A program made the position numbers and the translations under genes. Below are positions 1 through 12,383 of a DNA stretch of 64,000 nt, piece by piece. The first letter of the stretch is position 1. Each line of letters opens with the position of its first letter. The DNA comes from Leptodontidium sp. MPI-SDFR-AT-0119 (Eukaryota > Ascomycota > Leotiomycetes > Helotiales > Leptodontidiaceae): NCBI GenBank assembly GCA_020726505.1, contig JAHLEZ010000001.1, forward strand, positions 3,658,001 to 3,722,000, given 5' to 3'. A model generated the notes under the pieces. The model worked only from the letters and a program-made list of their open reading frames with translations, ran no database searches and was not told the origin of the DNA.

Positions 1-1553
1 TATCGAATTTTACTATGTATGCGCTCTGAAAAACTCTACACCAAAAGAAGAAACTTCGTTCACTCGATCGAAGCCTTCAATAATTCTAGTATATACGGCA
101 GGCCTGTTTTAATTCAGCAACTCAACTTCCATACGGTTCGAACTTCCAGTCTCGTACAACTCGGCCAAACAGCACCTTCATCCGGCAAGCGTGTCTTGGA
201 ATCACACGGCTATTCTGGGAAAGCATCCTACTGCAGACTCCACCAACATACATCGGAGAATTTGCGAGGTAACTTTCAGATCCCAGGTTGAACGCCACCA
301 TCTCAGGATTTGAAATGAAAGTCTTAAAAGTCCAACTTTAGACAAGAAGTTGCTGTGCCGTCTCTTCTCTTCTGGAAGGGTAAAGGAAGTTTGGGACCGC
401 CACCAACCACTCTAATGGAACGTTGAGGTTACACCCAACGGGATCTATTTTCGTCTCCAGGTCTTACCGTCTTTAGAGCCAGTGAGGCGAATACCGATCA
501 CGAGATAAGTCCCATCCACCTCCTTGCAGTAGGTACAGTACCTCCAGGCAGGGTCTTCTGAGAGTGCCGTCATCTACACTTTCATGCCCGTTAGTACATT
601 AACTTAAGGTGCCAATGCAATCAACACTTGGGAGTACCACCAAGGCCAACATGACACAAGTCCTTGGAGAGGATGGCAAATGGCAATCGACCAGCCAGCC
701 TTCTCTGCAGGTCTTCGTGTGCCTGTGCCGGGTGAGAGACAGCCGATGAGTGGCTGGCTCCTACAATTAGACACCTCCACGGTCTACCTGACTTTCCTGC
801 CGTACCTTACGGAATCACACTTCCACACCCATCCATGCCTTGCACTCCACAATATGTGCTCTGCTGTACTGCAAGGTGAGCATCGAATGATGGTGGAAAG
901 CTTATTTCGCTTCTGTATGAGTCGGTTGTGATAGTGATAGCTGCCCGCCCTACAGTAGCCTCCCTCTGTGATCTGGCTCATCCTCACCACCCGCTCCTCT
1001 CCCTCGCCCCATCACAATCTTTCGCATGAAGGTTGAAGGTGATAAGCGCCCTGTCGCTCTGCTACCGCTCCGTCCCGCCGCCTAATTGGACGAGGGCTGG
1101 GCAGCCAAAGCAAGGCTACCCACATGTCACGCCGCCGAGCCAATCATCAAGTGTGCCAAAAATGGAAACCCCCGTCTGTGCATGCCACTAGTAGCACCCC
1201 CTGCCCTGCCCGTACAGCAAGCAAGCAGCATTAGATTTCTTCCCTTCCCTCGATGGCAGCAGGAGCAGGGGTCTCAAGGAGGCCATTAAACTGGCCGGAA
1301 CCCCTCCATCAACTGTCTGTCTTGGGCTGCCGTTCTCGTTTTGTTCTTCAACGACGAGCCTCAATCTTCTCTCATCCTGCTCAGTTTGGGACCAGATGTG
1401 TTCAGGCCAGAGTCGTCGCCGCCAGACGAAGCTCAGAGCCCTCCACTGGGTATAGAGCGCCTAACCGAACGGACAGGACAGGACAGGACAGGACAGGACA
1501 GGAGAGGCTCAAGGAGTGTGTGTCTATTTTAAGAGACGAACGAGACCGTTATC
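1..1553. other. Gene-free left edge and upstream region
   Basis: I see no convincing coding sequence here; the open frames are short, overlap on both strands and carry no recognisable motif. The last 200 bp are probably the promoter and 5' leader of the gene starting at 1554. A 13-bp palindrome, aggtacagtacct, lies at 531-543. Confidence 0.6.
1471..1502. repeat. GGACA pentanucleotide microsatellite
   Basis: Six perfect tandem copies of GGACA plus a partial one lie about 50 bp upstream of the start codon at 1554, so within the likely 5' leader of that gene. Copy number is probably polymorphic between strains. Confidence 0.9.
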
Positions 1554-4500
1554 ATGGCGACATTGCGAGAGGCAGCTCGTCGACGCTTGAATCTGGATCC
1601 GTTGACAACCTCACTCAACTTACCTCAACACCAGCCTCACCATCAGACACCCAGCTCGGCTCTATCATCGACGTCTCTGAGTGCTCCGTTTGGATATAAC
1701 CCGTCATCGTTCACTCCAGTCAGTGCGGTCAGGACGTCCGCTTACAACCCTGCGCAATGGTCGAATTCGCCCAGTGTCACTCCAGACAGCAGCAGTCATC
1801 TCTCTTCGGGACACTCGTCAGCACGGCCTCAAGATGTAGAAAGTATGCATTATCTCTTTCTTTATTCGAAATGTTACTTCGTCGACTGTTGTGTTGTCTA
1901 CATATAGTCGTGGATGTGGAGAGGCTGACTAGCTTCCCTTACCTTAGGTACCCCACCCCCTCCGCCTTACAGTCCCCCAAGGTCACAACGAACGTCGATG
2001 ATTATTGGTGAAGAGCCTTCTTCCGGTATGTCACCAGCAACTCGACTGTCTCCAGCAAATCAGTACCGATCATCCCCCGAGCCTACCTCAAATCCCACCT
2101 TTCCTCCTCCTCCAAATACTCGCCAACGTGCTGGATCCAGTGATAGAACACCGCACTTGTTCAATATATCTTCGTTTTCCAGAAGACCTGCACAGCCTAC
2201 ACAGCAGGAAGCCCCAAGACTATCTCCCGAAATTAATCGAGATCATGCCTCGGGTTCACGACGGCCAGTACCTATTTCTATCGAAGCCCCGTCGTCAGAG
2301 GAAGAGGGTTCACAAATTACTGAATCACGGCCCCCAGCTTCTCGTAGAGCTGCATCTACTGGAGCTATAAGTACTCCATCATCGTCCCGTTCGCGAGGCT
2401 CGTCAACGTCAAGATGGGAACCAGGCATGCCATTACCGCCGCCCCCACCTGGACCTCCTCCACCATCATCCAGGTCACAGAGTATGAGTCGATCAACAGA
2501 TCGTGTCGTCTCTCCCCCAACACGGAGGCCAGGTCCGATGTCCTCTTTAGGACCTGTCCCTCCAACCCCTGCAGGTTGGGTTGATGAAGATATCTCTCTC
2601 CGGGGCAGATCCCCTAATCGTGGCCTGCACATTGATACATCGAGTGTCGGCAGCAGTACTGCTGCAGAGTCCAATTCAGGATCGAGTTCTTCGGGCTTGG
2701 CTAGAGCACATGCTGTGAGAGGAGAGAAGACTCTCCGGGAAAGAAGAACTGAGAGTAAGACGAGAAGAAGTGCTGCCACAGAGGAACCTTCAAATAACCC
2801 ATGGGCGGAGGCCATCACACCTTCGGATATCGTCCTCCCACAGACTTTGCTCACCCGAAGGCCAACAATCACACGCTCGACTCCGAGAAGTGGAAGATCA
2901 CATCACGTAGAGACACCAAGATCTGCCGACTCACAACACAATACTCCTGTACAAGGAGGCCCTGGAACTGGCTCTAGGGGTTCAACTCCCCGTCCACCAG
3001 CTTCATCTAGTCGACCTGAAGCTCCAACACCCCCATTCTCACCTGGCCAGATCAAGGCGGCCTTTATCGAAGGGTCTCCAGCAATACCACCCAAGGCGTT
3101 GCCTACCCCACCACCGCAGTCAAGACTCACTATGAGTTCTCCAGCCCGACCAGTATCACACATACTGCACTTACCGAATAACGATAACACGACCATTGCG
3201 CCTTTGGTTCCCTCGCGGCCTGGATCACGACAATCAAATCACAGCCAAATATCGCAAATCTCACCAGCAGAGCAATTTTCACGTGCAGCTGTAGAAAGAC
3301 ATCAGGCATTTGCTCAAAAAGAAGCTGCTGCAGCAACAGACGGCGAACGTGTTCGGATATTTGCCGAGTTCATTGTGACCGAATCTCGCTTACGCAGAGA
3401 AAGATATGCTTCTGCAATTGATGACATGGGATCTGAAATTCTGGAGCTCACTCGCGATCTGTTCCGGCCGTACAGTAGTCCTAGGAGGGAATCTACGGTT
3501 TCTCGATCCAGTGCCTGGACGCCAGAATCTTCGACGGGACCAAGATCTCCAGGTCCTCTTGGGAACAGATCACATAGAGGCTCGTTGATGGCAGCATTAC
3601 ATGACGCACCTAAACTCCAAACGGCTCCTGAGCCGTCTTCCGGCTCAACCCCATCGTCTCCAGCAATTGGACGACCAGAATCGACTTGGTGGACTGGTTA
3701 TATGCCTTCTCTTTCCCCGATTCCTAGTATGAGCGTGAGTGAGGCACCGGATGGGTCAGATTCAAGAGGTCGGCCGTCTAGCAGATGGTGGGAAGTTAGC
3801 CAAGACGGCTCGAACGGCACCCCGTCTATGAGATTGGAAAGATCGAAACGGGAGTCAAAGTACATGGGTATGCCACGAGAGTTACGGGAATCATTACAGT
3901 ACGATAATGGTGACCCAAGATCAAATCAAAACGGCAAAGGAATCGACATGTCTGAGCCCAGCGAGCAAAAGATGTATGGAGCCAATGAGTACCCTCCAGA
4001 AAAGGTTGGATGGCATGAGCCGAGCAACAGATCGTCGTCTTCAAAACCTCAAGAGGCATCAGCTAGATCTCCAGTACCATTCTCGCCGGCACCTACGACC
4101 CCAAATCCCAATCACCTAGATGTGTCCCGCCTTGTAACACTACCTCCGCCTTATCCTCGCCATCATCCAGCCGTCAACAACAACCATCCAGATCTCACTT
4201 CGATTCGCACTGTCGTACGAGTACTAAGTGACTTCACTGAAGTCGAAGCAACGAAAGAACGCTTCTCAACCACCAGCAAGCAAATCCAAGATGACCTCAC
4301 CACGGAGAAGAAAGCACGTCGCGACTCCCTCCGAATCAACATTCAACGCGAAGTCGGCTCCGGAAACATGACCTACGCCGACGCCGCCAAAGTCGAAGCC
4401 ACAGCGCTAGCAACCGAGCAAGAAAAGACCAAAGAAGCCTCCAAAGTAGACTTCGAGCTCTTCCAATCCCAAGTCGTAATCCCCCTCAACGACCTCCTCA

Positions 4501-5387
4501 TGGACCGCGTCAACCGCGCCACGGAGCTCTTCACCCAACTCCGCTCCAAGCTCTTCGTCGACGCCCAAGAGCAGTCCCCCAATCTCACGCAAGAAGAAGG
4601 CGACGAGCAGCCCGAACTCCTCGAGAAACTCACACTCCTGAAATGGATCTTCGAGGCGCGCGAGCAGCTGCACAGAGAACTCTTCGATCTCCTCAGCGAC
4701 CGCAACAACCGATATCGAGACATGGTCATCATCCCCTATCGACTAGCAGGCAACGACGAGAAAGTCCTCAACGCAGAACTCTTCTTCGCCGAAGACGCAT
4801 CCAAGCGCAAACTAGCATTCGAGCAAGAAGTGCTAAAACGCACAGAGGAATTCATGGATATCATCGAAGAGAACGTCGTCCGTGGTGTCGAAGTACAACT
4901 CTCTGCTTTTTGGGATATTGCTCCCTCGCTGAGTCGTATCACGGATAAAATACCCAGTCGTATTGACGAGACGTTCGCCATCCAGATCCCTGCCTCAGAG
5001 TACGAGGAGAATCCAAGCTATTACTCCTTCCCGATGCAGTATCTGTATAGTTTGCTGGGACATTGCGAGAAGAGCACGTATCAGTTCATCGAGAGCCAGA
5101 CGAATTTGTTGTGTTTACTACATGAGGTTAAGAGTGGCGTCACGCTGGCGAATTGTAGATTGATGCGCACGCAGCGGATTGCGCAGGGGGAAGGGGAGGA
5201 GGAAGTTGAAGTTGAGTTGAGGGAAGTGGAGAAGGATGAGGAGGTGCGATTGACGGATGATTTGAAAGAGAAAGTTAGGTGTGTGGAGGAATTGTGGAGT
5301 AGTGCGTTAGGGAGAGAGTTGACGGGGGTGAAGGATCGGATTGTGAGGTACTTGATTGAGCAGGGTGGGTGGGATGAGGATGAGTGA
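1554..5387 (+). CDS. Large Ser/Pro-rich fungal protein with helical C-terminus, function unknown
   Basis: Two exons, 1554-1842 and 1948-5387, joined through a GTATGC...TTAG intron of 105 bp; the phases match and give a 1242-residue protein. The first third is disordered and rich in Ser, Pro and Arg, with proline tracts such as PPPPPYSP right after the splice and a PPPPPPGPPPP run. Residues from about 820 onward are mostly helical and charged, with coiled-coil-like stretches, and contain an acidic block near the end. I recognise it only as a conserved Pezizomycotina protein of unknown function; the layout suggests a scaffold or cortical protein, which is inference. The 3' end converges with the DUF917 gene, 246 bp apart. 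Confidence 0.85.
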
Positions 5388-5401
5388 GTGAGTGAGTGAG
5401 C
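5384..5401. repeat. GTGA tetranucleotide repeat over a stop codon
   Basis: About four copies of GTGA/GAGT overlap the TGA stop of the preceding gene (gatgagtgagtgagtgag). Slippage here would supply further in-phase TGA codons in nearby frames, so the protein end would change little. Confidence 0.7.
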
Positions 5402-5633
5402 GGATATTCGACTTCTTCATTTTTGTACCTTGGATCGGTAGGGAAGGATAGATGGCTTTTTGTGGGAGGCAGCATGGTGGTTCATTTCTTTGTATTTAAT
5501 TTTTACCGATGAGCCATTTGGAGAGGAGACGATGGGAAGTGATGGATACGATACCCCCTAAACGAATTAACACCCCCAACCACAACAATTTACAGATTTA
5601 TCAATATCATATATCTCATAACATTGTCCTACT

Positions 5634-8600
5634 TCATCTCTCTTTACCATATTCCTCAATCACGCTCCTAGGTTTTCTAAACACGCCCAATGGCTTATAC
5701 TCAATATGATCCATGCCAAACCCCTTCGGCCCACCAATTTCCAATCCCCTTGGAGTAGAAGTCCATTTCTCAGACGCCACAATGCCTAGCACAACCACGA
5801 GCAGCCCATACCGGTACTCGGGGGTTCCAATGGCCTCCCCATTCTGTGCATCAATCACACATATCAAATCCGGCACCGAGCACACTACTTCCTCACCAAC
5901 TATCGCAACGATATTCTCATTCTTGAATGGGATCTTCATCTTCTCGCCCCCTTCGCCCTCAATGACGACCTCTCCATAAACATGTCCCATCCTCAAGCTC
6001 CTCTCCACACCCACGATCTTCCCTCTGAACAACACCTTCCCGCTCCCAACTTCTTCGATGATAGACTCCGCCACAGTGCCGATACGATTCAAACGCCTGG
6101 AAAGTGCAACCGCCCGCCCAATCCTCCACGATAAAGAGATCGTGTATTCCACAACCCACTTCTTGGCGTTCGCTCCAGTAACCGGACCTTTCGCACACGC
6201 GACATGCGAACCCATCTGAGAAAGAGCAGCTCGGAAGGCTCGCTCAACCATGAGTTCTGATTTGGCTTCTTTCATCAGCTGATTTTTGTTAGTATTACCA
6301 TAATATGGAGAGAGAGGAGAGAGAGAGAGAGAGAGGAGGAACTGGCTTACCATAACATTCCCATTTCCGTCACAGATCGTTGAAGGTAGGAATACCGGTT
6401 TCGTCTCGAATACAACGGGCGTTGTCTGCCATGCGACAGGATATGCTCGGCCCATCCAATCACCATCCACAGTGGGCAGGTTCATATTCGTCGATGCACC
6501 AAGAATCATGCCTTGTAGCCCATTGCCACCACCTATCTCTAGTGCGATCACAGCGTTTGGGGTGACTTTCATGTAATCGTATAACTCGTTTTGGGATTGC
6601 ATCATCCTGTCAAGTCAGCAATTAATCACAGACAATGAATGTATTGCGGCACTTACTCATCACCAGGTAGTTTCTCAATCGATACTGTTGGTGAGCCTTT
6701 TCCTCCTCCACATGCCACGAGATCAGTGTCTTGAAGATCCTCTGGCGAGATCACTCGCACGACACCTCCACTCCTCATGATTTCTCGAAGTCGAAGCATG
6801 TGTCCGTATGGAGACCCGCCACCTCCGGTTCCGAGTATATAGCATCCCGTGCTGATCCAAGCGAGATCTGTCTCGGATATAATCCATTCTCGTCCTTGGA
6901 TGTGAGGTTTGTATGTTGAGATGTTAACCTCCTCAAGTTCGACTTCATCAGTCTTCAAAGTCTGCTTTTCAAATTCTGACATTTCATCTTCTTTAGCCAC
7001 TTCTTCGGGCACTAGGTACTGATCTCTAGATAGCTCCCTATCAAAGTCAAAGTCACCAACTGCTTTCACAATGAACCGTGACTTATTCGCAATGTACTGA
7101 GGAAAGTCAGTCAAGTTCCCAGATCCTCTCGAAGACTCACCTGAAGCGGTAAATGATCCATCTCAACAACTTGGACAGTTTCCGCTTTCGCTCCATTGTC
7201 AATAGCTTTCTGTATAGCCGTCTTGGAAATCTCCTCCATGACTTGAGCAGAGGCCTTCAATTCCGTAGATTGGATTGTATCGATAACCCCACTGACTCTG
7301 GCAGTGGCAGCTCCAATCGCATTAGCCACACCTGACCACTCGGGCTTGATAACTCTACTTGCACCTTTCAACTCATCCGGAGCAATGACCGCACCGCCGC
7401 CAACTAAGAGCACAGGAATATCATCTGCAGACGTTTTCATAGTATCAATGATCCGCTCAAGCATACGCTTCACCATTGTCTTGAACTCTTCCAACCCATC
7501 AAGTTTACCCAAGACCAAAGACCTATCACCAATCTCGCACCGTCCAGCCAGAACCGTGTAATCAGTAGCCGTTATAACATTCCCACCAAAAACCCTCGCT
7601 TTCCGGGGAAGTTGATATCCCACACTATCAGGCCCAATAGACAACGTTCCATCCTCCCGGCGCCTCACAATCGATCCACCACCAAGCCCAATACTACGAA
7701 CATCCGGATACGAGAAATTCGTTCTCACTCCCGAAATCTCACTAAATGCCGCTGCCTGGCGCGGAAACCCATTCGCAAGCAATAACCCAACATCAGTCGT
7801 CGTGCCCCCGATATCCACCACCATCATAGCCTCGTTCTCCTTGACATCGTTAAAATTCTGAGTGAGGAACGCAGCGCCTCTCATGCTATTAGTCGGTCCA
7901 CTTGAAAAGGTTCTGATAGGAAGTTCCGACGCTTTGCTAGCGAGCAAGATCGTCCCATCGTTCTGTGTAATGAAAACCGGACATTTCAGACCAAGTCGTG
8001 CGATGGCGCTATGGAAAGAAGTTATTGTCTTCCTAGCAAAAGGTAGAATCGAAGCATTCAGAATCGCAGCATTCTCCCTCTCCAAAAATCCCAGATTCGC
8101 TACATCTTTCGAGAGAACGATATCCGCTTCCGGATAGCACTCTCTAAATATCGCTGCTGCGGTCTCTTCTTGCTTGTGCACGATGTCGATAGGACTGAAA
8201 ATTCCGTTTATCACTACGCTTGTGATGACTTTTGACTTTATGATCTCAGCTTGTTCCCTGATTTGACTCTCGTTGATCTCTGAGATTAGTTCACCGTCTA
8301 CTTCGAGTCCTCCGTCGACTCGGCAGTGATACGCACAGATGAGATTCCTCAACCTCACAGGCCAGTCAATACCAGGTGGGACACTTTTCGCGAAAGGACC
8401 ACATAGCCTCACGACCGCGACTCTCGCCAGTCTTGCTTGGTCGCCCTCAACAACCGCATTGATAAAGTGCGTGGTACCAATCGTGACGCTGGCTACATCT
8501 TCCGGATTTACTTTCGATTCCTGGAACATGGCTGTGATGGCATTATTGATTCCATCGCTTGGGTTGCTAGTCGTGGGTGCTTTGTGCCATGCTATGATCC

Positions 8601-8751
8601 CACGACTGGGTTCAGATGAACGTGTTGGGTCGAGGATCACGCCGTCTGTGTTTGTTCTGAGTTTATCTATGTTAGCTGAATCTATCATCGAATAGACAGG
8701 GGCGGTGACTTACCCCCCTACATCCACGCCAATTCTCAGATTCCGAGGCAT
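5634..8751 (-). CDS. Hydantoinase/oxoprolinase fused to a DUF917 domain
   Basis: Five exons on the minus strand: 8751-8714, 8656-7141, 7096-6657, 6606-6351 and 6278-5634. All phases agree and give a 964-residue protein. The first 12-residue exon is needed: it supplies the N-terminal phosphate-binding motif GVDVGGTNTD across the first intron. The N-terminal half is the HyuA-type ATP-dependent amidohydrolase (IGTTHF, VDIGGTTTDVG, IGLGGGS, LLVGGGAV). After about residue 540 comes a DUF917 domain (LGTGGGGSPYG, CGGGKGSPT, GGGNGLQG). In bacteria the two parts are usually separate neighbouring genes. The likely role is ATP-driven opening of a cyclic amide such as a hydantoin or 5-oxoproline-like compound in the cytosol; the substrate cannot be told from sequence. 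The fourth intron (72 bp) is a multiple of three without a stop. Confidence 0.9.
6308..6338. repeat. GA-rich microsatellite inside an intron
   Basis: A GA dinucleotide run lies in the fourth intron of the hydantoinase gene (CT-rich in the transcript). It probably adds to the pyrimidine-rich part of the intron. Confidence 0.8.
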
Positions 8752-9708
8752 TTTCTGAGGGAAATTACTTGAATGCACAGAAGTTGTTGATCAATATCCT
8801 TCCCGTATGACAGTTCTTGAAGGTTCTTATATCTTGACACTCCGACTACTGGATTTATTTGAGGTTCATGTGTTGTTCGGCAACCTCACCTCGCCTCAGT
8901 ACTCCCTCCCACTTTCGGAATCCCACCTTTCATTATCGGCCTCTTGAAGTGCTGACAATCCAATCAGCTCAAGGACAGAGTGGGATCATACTCATAATCG
9001 AGAGGATGGTTTCGAATACTCTTTTCGTTCTGTACCCTTGAATTCACTACCCACCTAGGCGCCCCATCTTCTCGGATGAATGTTTTTGCTTTTCTTTTTC
9101 GCTTGATTGAATCTAGGGACTTCCTGCAGCTACCTTACCTAGGTACAGTATTGAAAGTGTTTGTCACCGTTTGGTCTTTGTATTTTTTTTAAAAAAACAT
9201 TAGAAGTCCTGGCGTCAATATCCTCCCCTAGTAGGCTCCAAGTCTCACATAACTACAACACAACTGTGCCCTGTCCTGGACAATGGATGAGAATGAGAAT
9301 GGAAAATGTAGCTAGGCATTTGTCAGATCTGGCAATTCGGTAATACGTCTCCATTCTGCTTCAAATGTCCTTAAATGTGCAGAGGGCATTAAAAAAGAAG
9401 CGATTCTATGCGTCGCTTCGCCATATTGCAATTATTCTTGGCCTAAGTGGTTTAGTGGGTATAGTATGCTATAGAATATAGCTACCGCGTAGTTGTTATA
9501 TATCTCGACCTTGATGTTCTCAGGAGGCATAGCGGCCCATGCTCGGCTAGAATGTAAACAGTCATCCAGCCAGATTCCCGAACGCCATTCATCCATAGAA
9601 AGTGTTGTTACAAAAGCTTTACAAATAATAAAAGTAAACAAGTAAGCAAATTCCACCAGCCCAACTCGCCCAATTATACATACACCTCTCTCTCCATCCA
9701 AAGTCTCA
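8752..9708. other. Intergenic region between two minus-strand genes
   Basis: About 960 bp without a supported gene. It holds the promoter of the hydantoinase gene at its left side and the 3' flank of the CorA-like gene at its right. The palindrome tacctaggta is at 9136-9145, and a T8A7 block is near 9183-9197. Confidence 0.6.
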
Positions 9709-11712
9709 CTACCCCTTCCTCGCAGCCTTCTTCCCCCCCAACCCCCTCATAACACCAATCACCCAAGGCAAGGTCAGCACCCACGCAAGCCCCATAGCAA
9801 ACGCCGCAACAGGGACCGCAGTCGCGAAATAAATCTTCATGGTCCTCCCCAACGTACTCAGATCATCCTGCATACTAAACAGACTAGCTATATAGCTCAA
9901 TGGGATAAAAAATGTTGCCAGCCAGGTCAAGCGCGCTACGTTACGGTTATCGTCTTGCGAGCGCCGGGAATCCTCGATGGATATTATGGCCGTGACGACG
10001 GACGTGAGGCGGTCGATTCGCTGCTGGTATTCTTCCATGTAGGAGAGGGCGCGGGAGAAGTCCGATTTGATAGGGTGGGTACTTGTTGGTGCGAGGGAGG
10101 GTGGGTATGAGTGTGTTGGAAGAGGGATGGAGTCATTGCTGTTGATTGTTATGGTTGTGCTCGTATCATGTATGGGGGTGCGGAAGACGCGTTGCAGGGA
10201 ATCGGTGAGCATTTCGCGGTATAGAGGGACGAGACGGCGCCAGACGTGGAGTTTTTTCAGGGCGTCGTCAATCCCGAAGTCTTTGCTGAGGAAGTGATCC
10301 GGATTCGAGATCTCCCATTCTATGATCCCAATCCGTGTCCGGATGTAGTCACTGATTGTGAGCCATTCAGAGCAGATTAGGTAGAGGAGTGTTTGCATTG
10401 GCATGTGGGTGTTAGTTTTGGGAGAGGAGGAGGGGTTCATAAGTTGAGACGGAGGTGATTTCTTTGCCCAGTAGATGAAATCTTGGAAGAGGGAAGTACG
10501 GTGAGGTCCTGCGGGTATGCTAGGTGTATTTATACCAGGCGTAGGTTCCCAGTTCCGGTAGCCATACCAGAGAGGTGTACCTTTTTGAATGGTGGGATCG
10601 AGGAGAAGGACGCCTATGGTGGATATTGTTAGTGAGAGTCTGGGATAAATGCGGTAATAACAGAGGAATGAGTGGTAGATCTATCACCACAAAAAGAGAA
10701 TACATACCAACATCTTCCTTTCCATTCTCCCCCTTCTTCAACCAGAAACTAGCTCTACTCCTCGTAATGCCAACAATCGCCTCTCGATCATCCCATACGG
10801 CTTTATTATTCACATCATCATCCGGTCTCCTCAGGACATTAAACCTCTCCGCCTCCTTCACACCCTCCTTGAACTCCTTCGAAGTCTTATAATACCTCGC
10901 TGTGACATAGCGCAACTGGACCCATCTTCGGTGCCCCTCCGCAACTCTTAGATTCGGAGGATCTTGCCACCGATCACGGATATTGCACCAAGCGTAATCG
11001 ACAATATGTTCTCTGAAAAATGCCGGCTCGATATCGAGTTTCGATCCCAAGGCTTCGATCACGTCTCGTGAGAGATCTTCCACAACATAAAGCCGTAATT
11101 TGCATTCATCGACAGCACCTCCCCTGCCACTCACACCCTCATCTTCACTCTCCTCTACACACCGTCCGTCAAGCACAGCTACCAACTCATTAGACGTCTT
11201 ACAAGACATCTCCTTCACCTCTCCAGACACCAAGTACCTCAACACCGTGACATTAGTCCTACATGCCCTCTCATCCCTGTCCTGAGTCCTCTTCTTCCTT
11301 TCCTCAGCATCGAGATCAGCACTCGTGGTAGGGTGCGTTGTACTGAGATCTTTCCAGCGCAGCGGCGTTGTGCTGACTTCCATGAAATCGGCCAAGAGCC
11401 GGAGATGTGGCCATGTGCCTGACAGTAACTTCACGTGCCCGAGGTACGGATATTTCTTCTTTTCTGGATTACTGGTTGGAGTTGAGTATCATATTATATC
11501 ATATCATAATGTATCGAACTATTGGATTTCAAGAGAGCGGTAACTTACGACAAGATATCCCACTGCTCCTGTGCCTTGTTGACTTCCGCAGTCGAGTACA
11601 CGTCCCCTATCGCGTACGACTCGTCCCTGAGCTCCGGACGGAAGAAGTCGTACACCGGGTTTGCCGTCTTCATGATGCCCGGCTTGCCGAATCTTAGTAT
11701 TGTTGGAGTCAT
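9709..11712 (-). CDS. CorA-like divalent-cation transporter family protein
   Basis: Three exons, 11712-11549, 11471-10708 and 10613-9709, with matching phases, give 610 residues starting MTPTILRFGKPG. The long N-terminal part is soluble and charged, as in CorA-like fungal proteins. A helical stretch (YMEEYQQRIDRLTSVV) precedes two C-terminal membrane segments, roughly residues 530-552 (LATFFIPLSYIASLFSM) and 570-592 (VPVAAFAMGLAWVLTL). The canonical GMN signature after the first helix is absent; the equivalent place reads SLFSMQDD. This matches the large divergent group of Leotiomycete CorA-like proteins whose transport activity is unproven. Located in the plasma or an organelle membrane, by inference. 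Transcribed in the same direction as the hydantoinase gene, about 960 bp upstream of it. Confidence 0.75.
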
Positions 11713-12221
11713 GCTCACTCAATTGGCCTGACCCAATTCAAGTCAAGTCAAGAGATGTTGATGTTGACGGATGGAAAGATGGGGTTCGCATCGCACCGTC
11801 CCTCAGCCTTGTTTAAATGATCGACAGCTAGGTGCGGCTGGTCTGCGGCTGAAAGGTGCTTGATTTGGCTGAAGCGAGAGTTTTTAATTGGGTGTTGGGC
11901 GCGCTAAAAGTTGTCAAAGCATGTCAGGGAGGGCCTCTGGCTGGCTCGTCTCTTTTCGTGGTGGAAAGCCTCTTTCTGAAAGGGGGGACGGGAAATTAGG
12001 GGCTCAATTGCAGATGGGAAAAGATGTGTCATAGTTTTGAAACTTTGAATGATAAATACATTTATTCTATGATTCTACCACTGAGCTTCTCGTTGCGAGA
12101 GTATATGAAGGTGCAATCTTTTATAGTAAGCAGTGGTTAGTAATTCTAGAAATAGCTTTTAGAAAGTAGAATTGGATGGTAACTGCGAGGCTTACTCCCT
12201 TGGGCTCACCGCCCAAGCGAG
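11713..12221. other. Intergenic, promoter of the CorA-like gene grading into AT-rich DNA
   Basis: No gene seen. The left part should contain the promoter of the CorA-like gene. From about 12040 the sequence becomes AT-rich, marking the edge of the accessory island. Confidence 0.5.
11901..12010 (+). repeat. Diverged direct repeat, left copy
   Basis: The blocks gcgctaaaagttgtcaaag and gaaagcctctttctgaaagggg resemble, in the same order and orientation, gcgctaaggttgttaaag and gtgaagcctctttctaaaaagg at 21647-21760. Spacing differs by about 13 bp. The two copies flank the transposon/P450/permease island. The match is moderate, so homology is tentative. Confidence 0.4.
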
Positions 12222-12290
12222 GTACAGCGAAAAATCGATTTCAGCGAAACATCGATAAAAGCGGGGCTACCTACTAAATTTCCATGACAA
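12222..12290. mobile_element. Probable terminal end of the pogo-type transposon
   Basis: Two near-identical subterminal words, cagcgaaaaatcgattt and cagcgaaacatcgata, are followed by aagcggggctacctacta. Such iterated AT-rich words next to a terminal inverted repeat are typical of pogo/Fot1 elements. It lies on the 3' side of the transposase remnant. I could not find a matching inverted copy beyond the 5' side (13.9-14.4 kb), so that end seems lost. Confidence 0.4.
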
Positions 12291-12383
12291 TTAGAAATAA
12301 TTATTTTAAATTTGCCTTATAACAAATGTTTAATTAATAACTATTATAAGAGGTTCCGAAGCTTCAAAATATCTAACTAGCTC

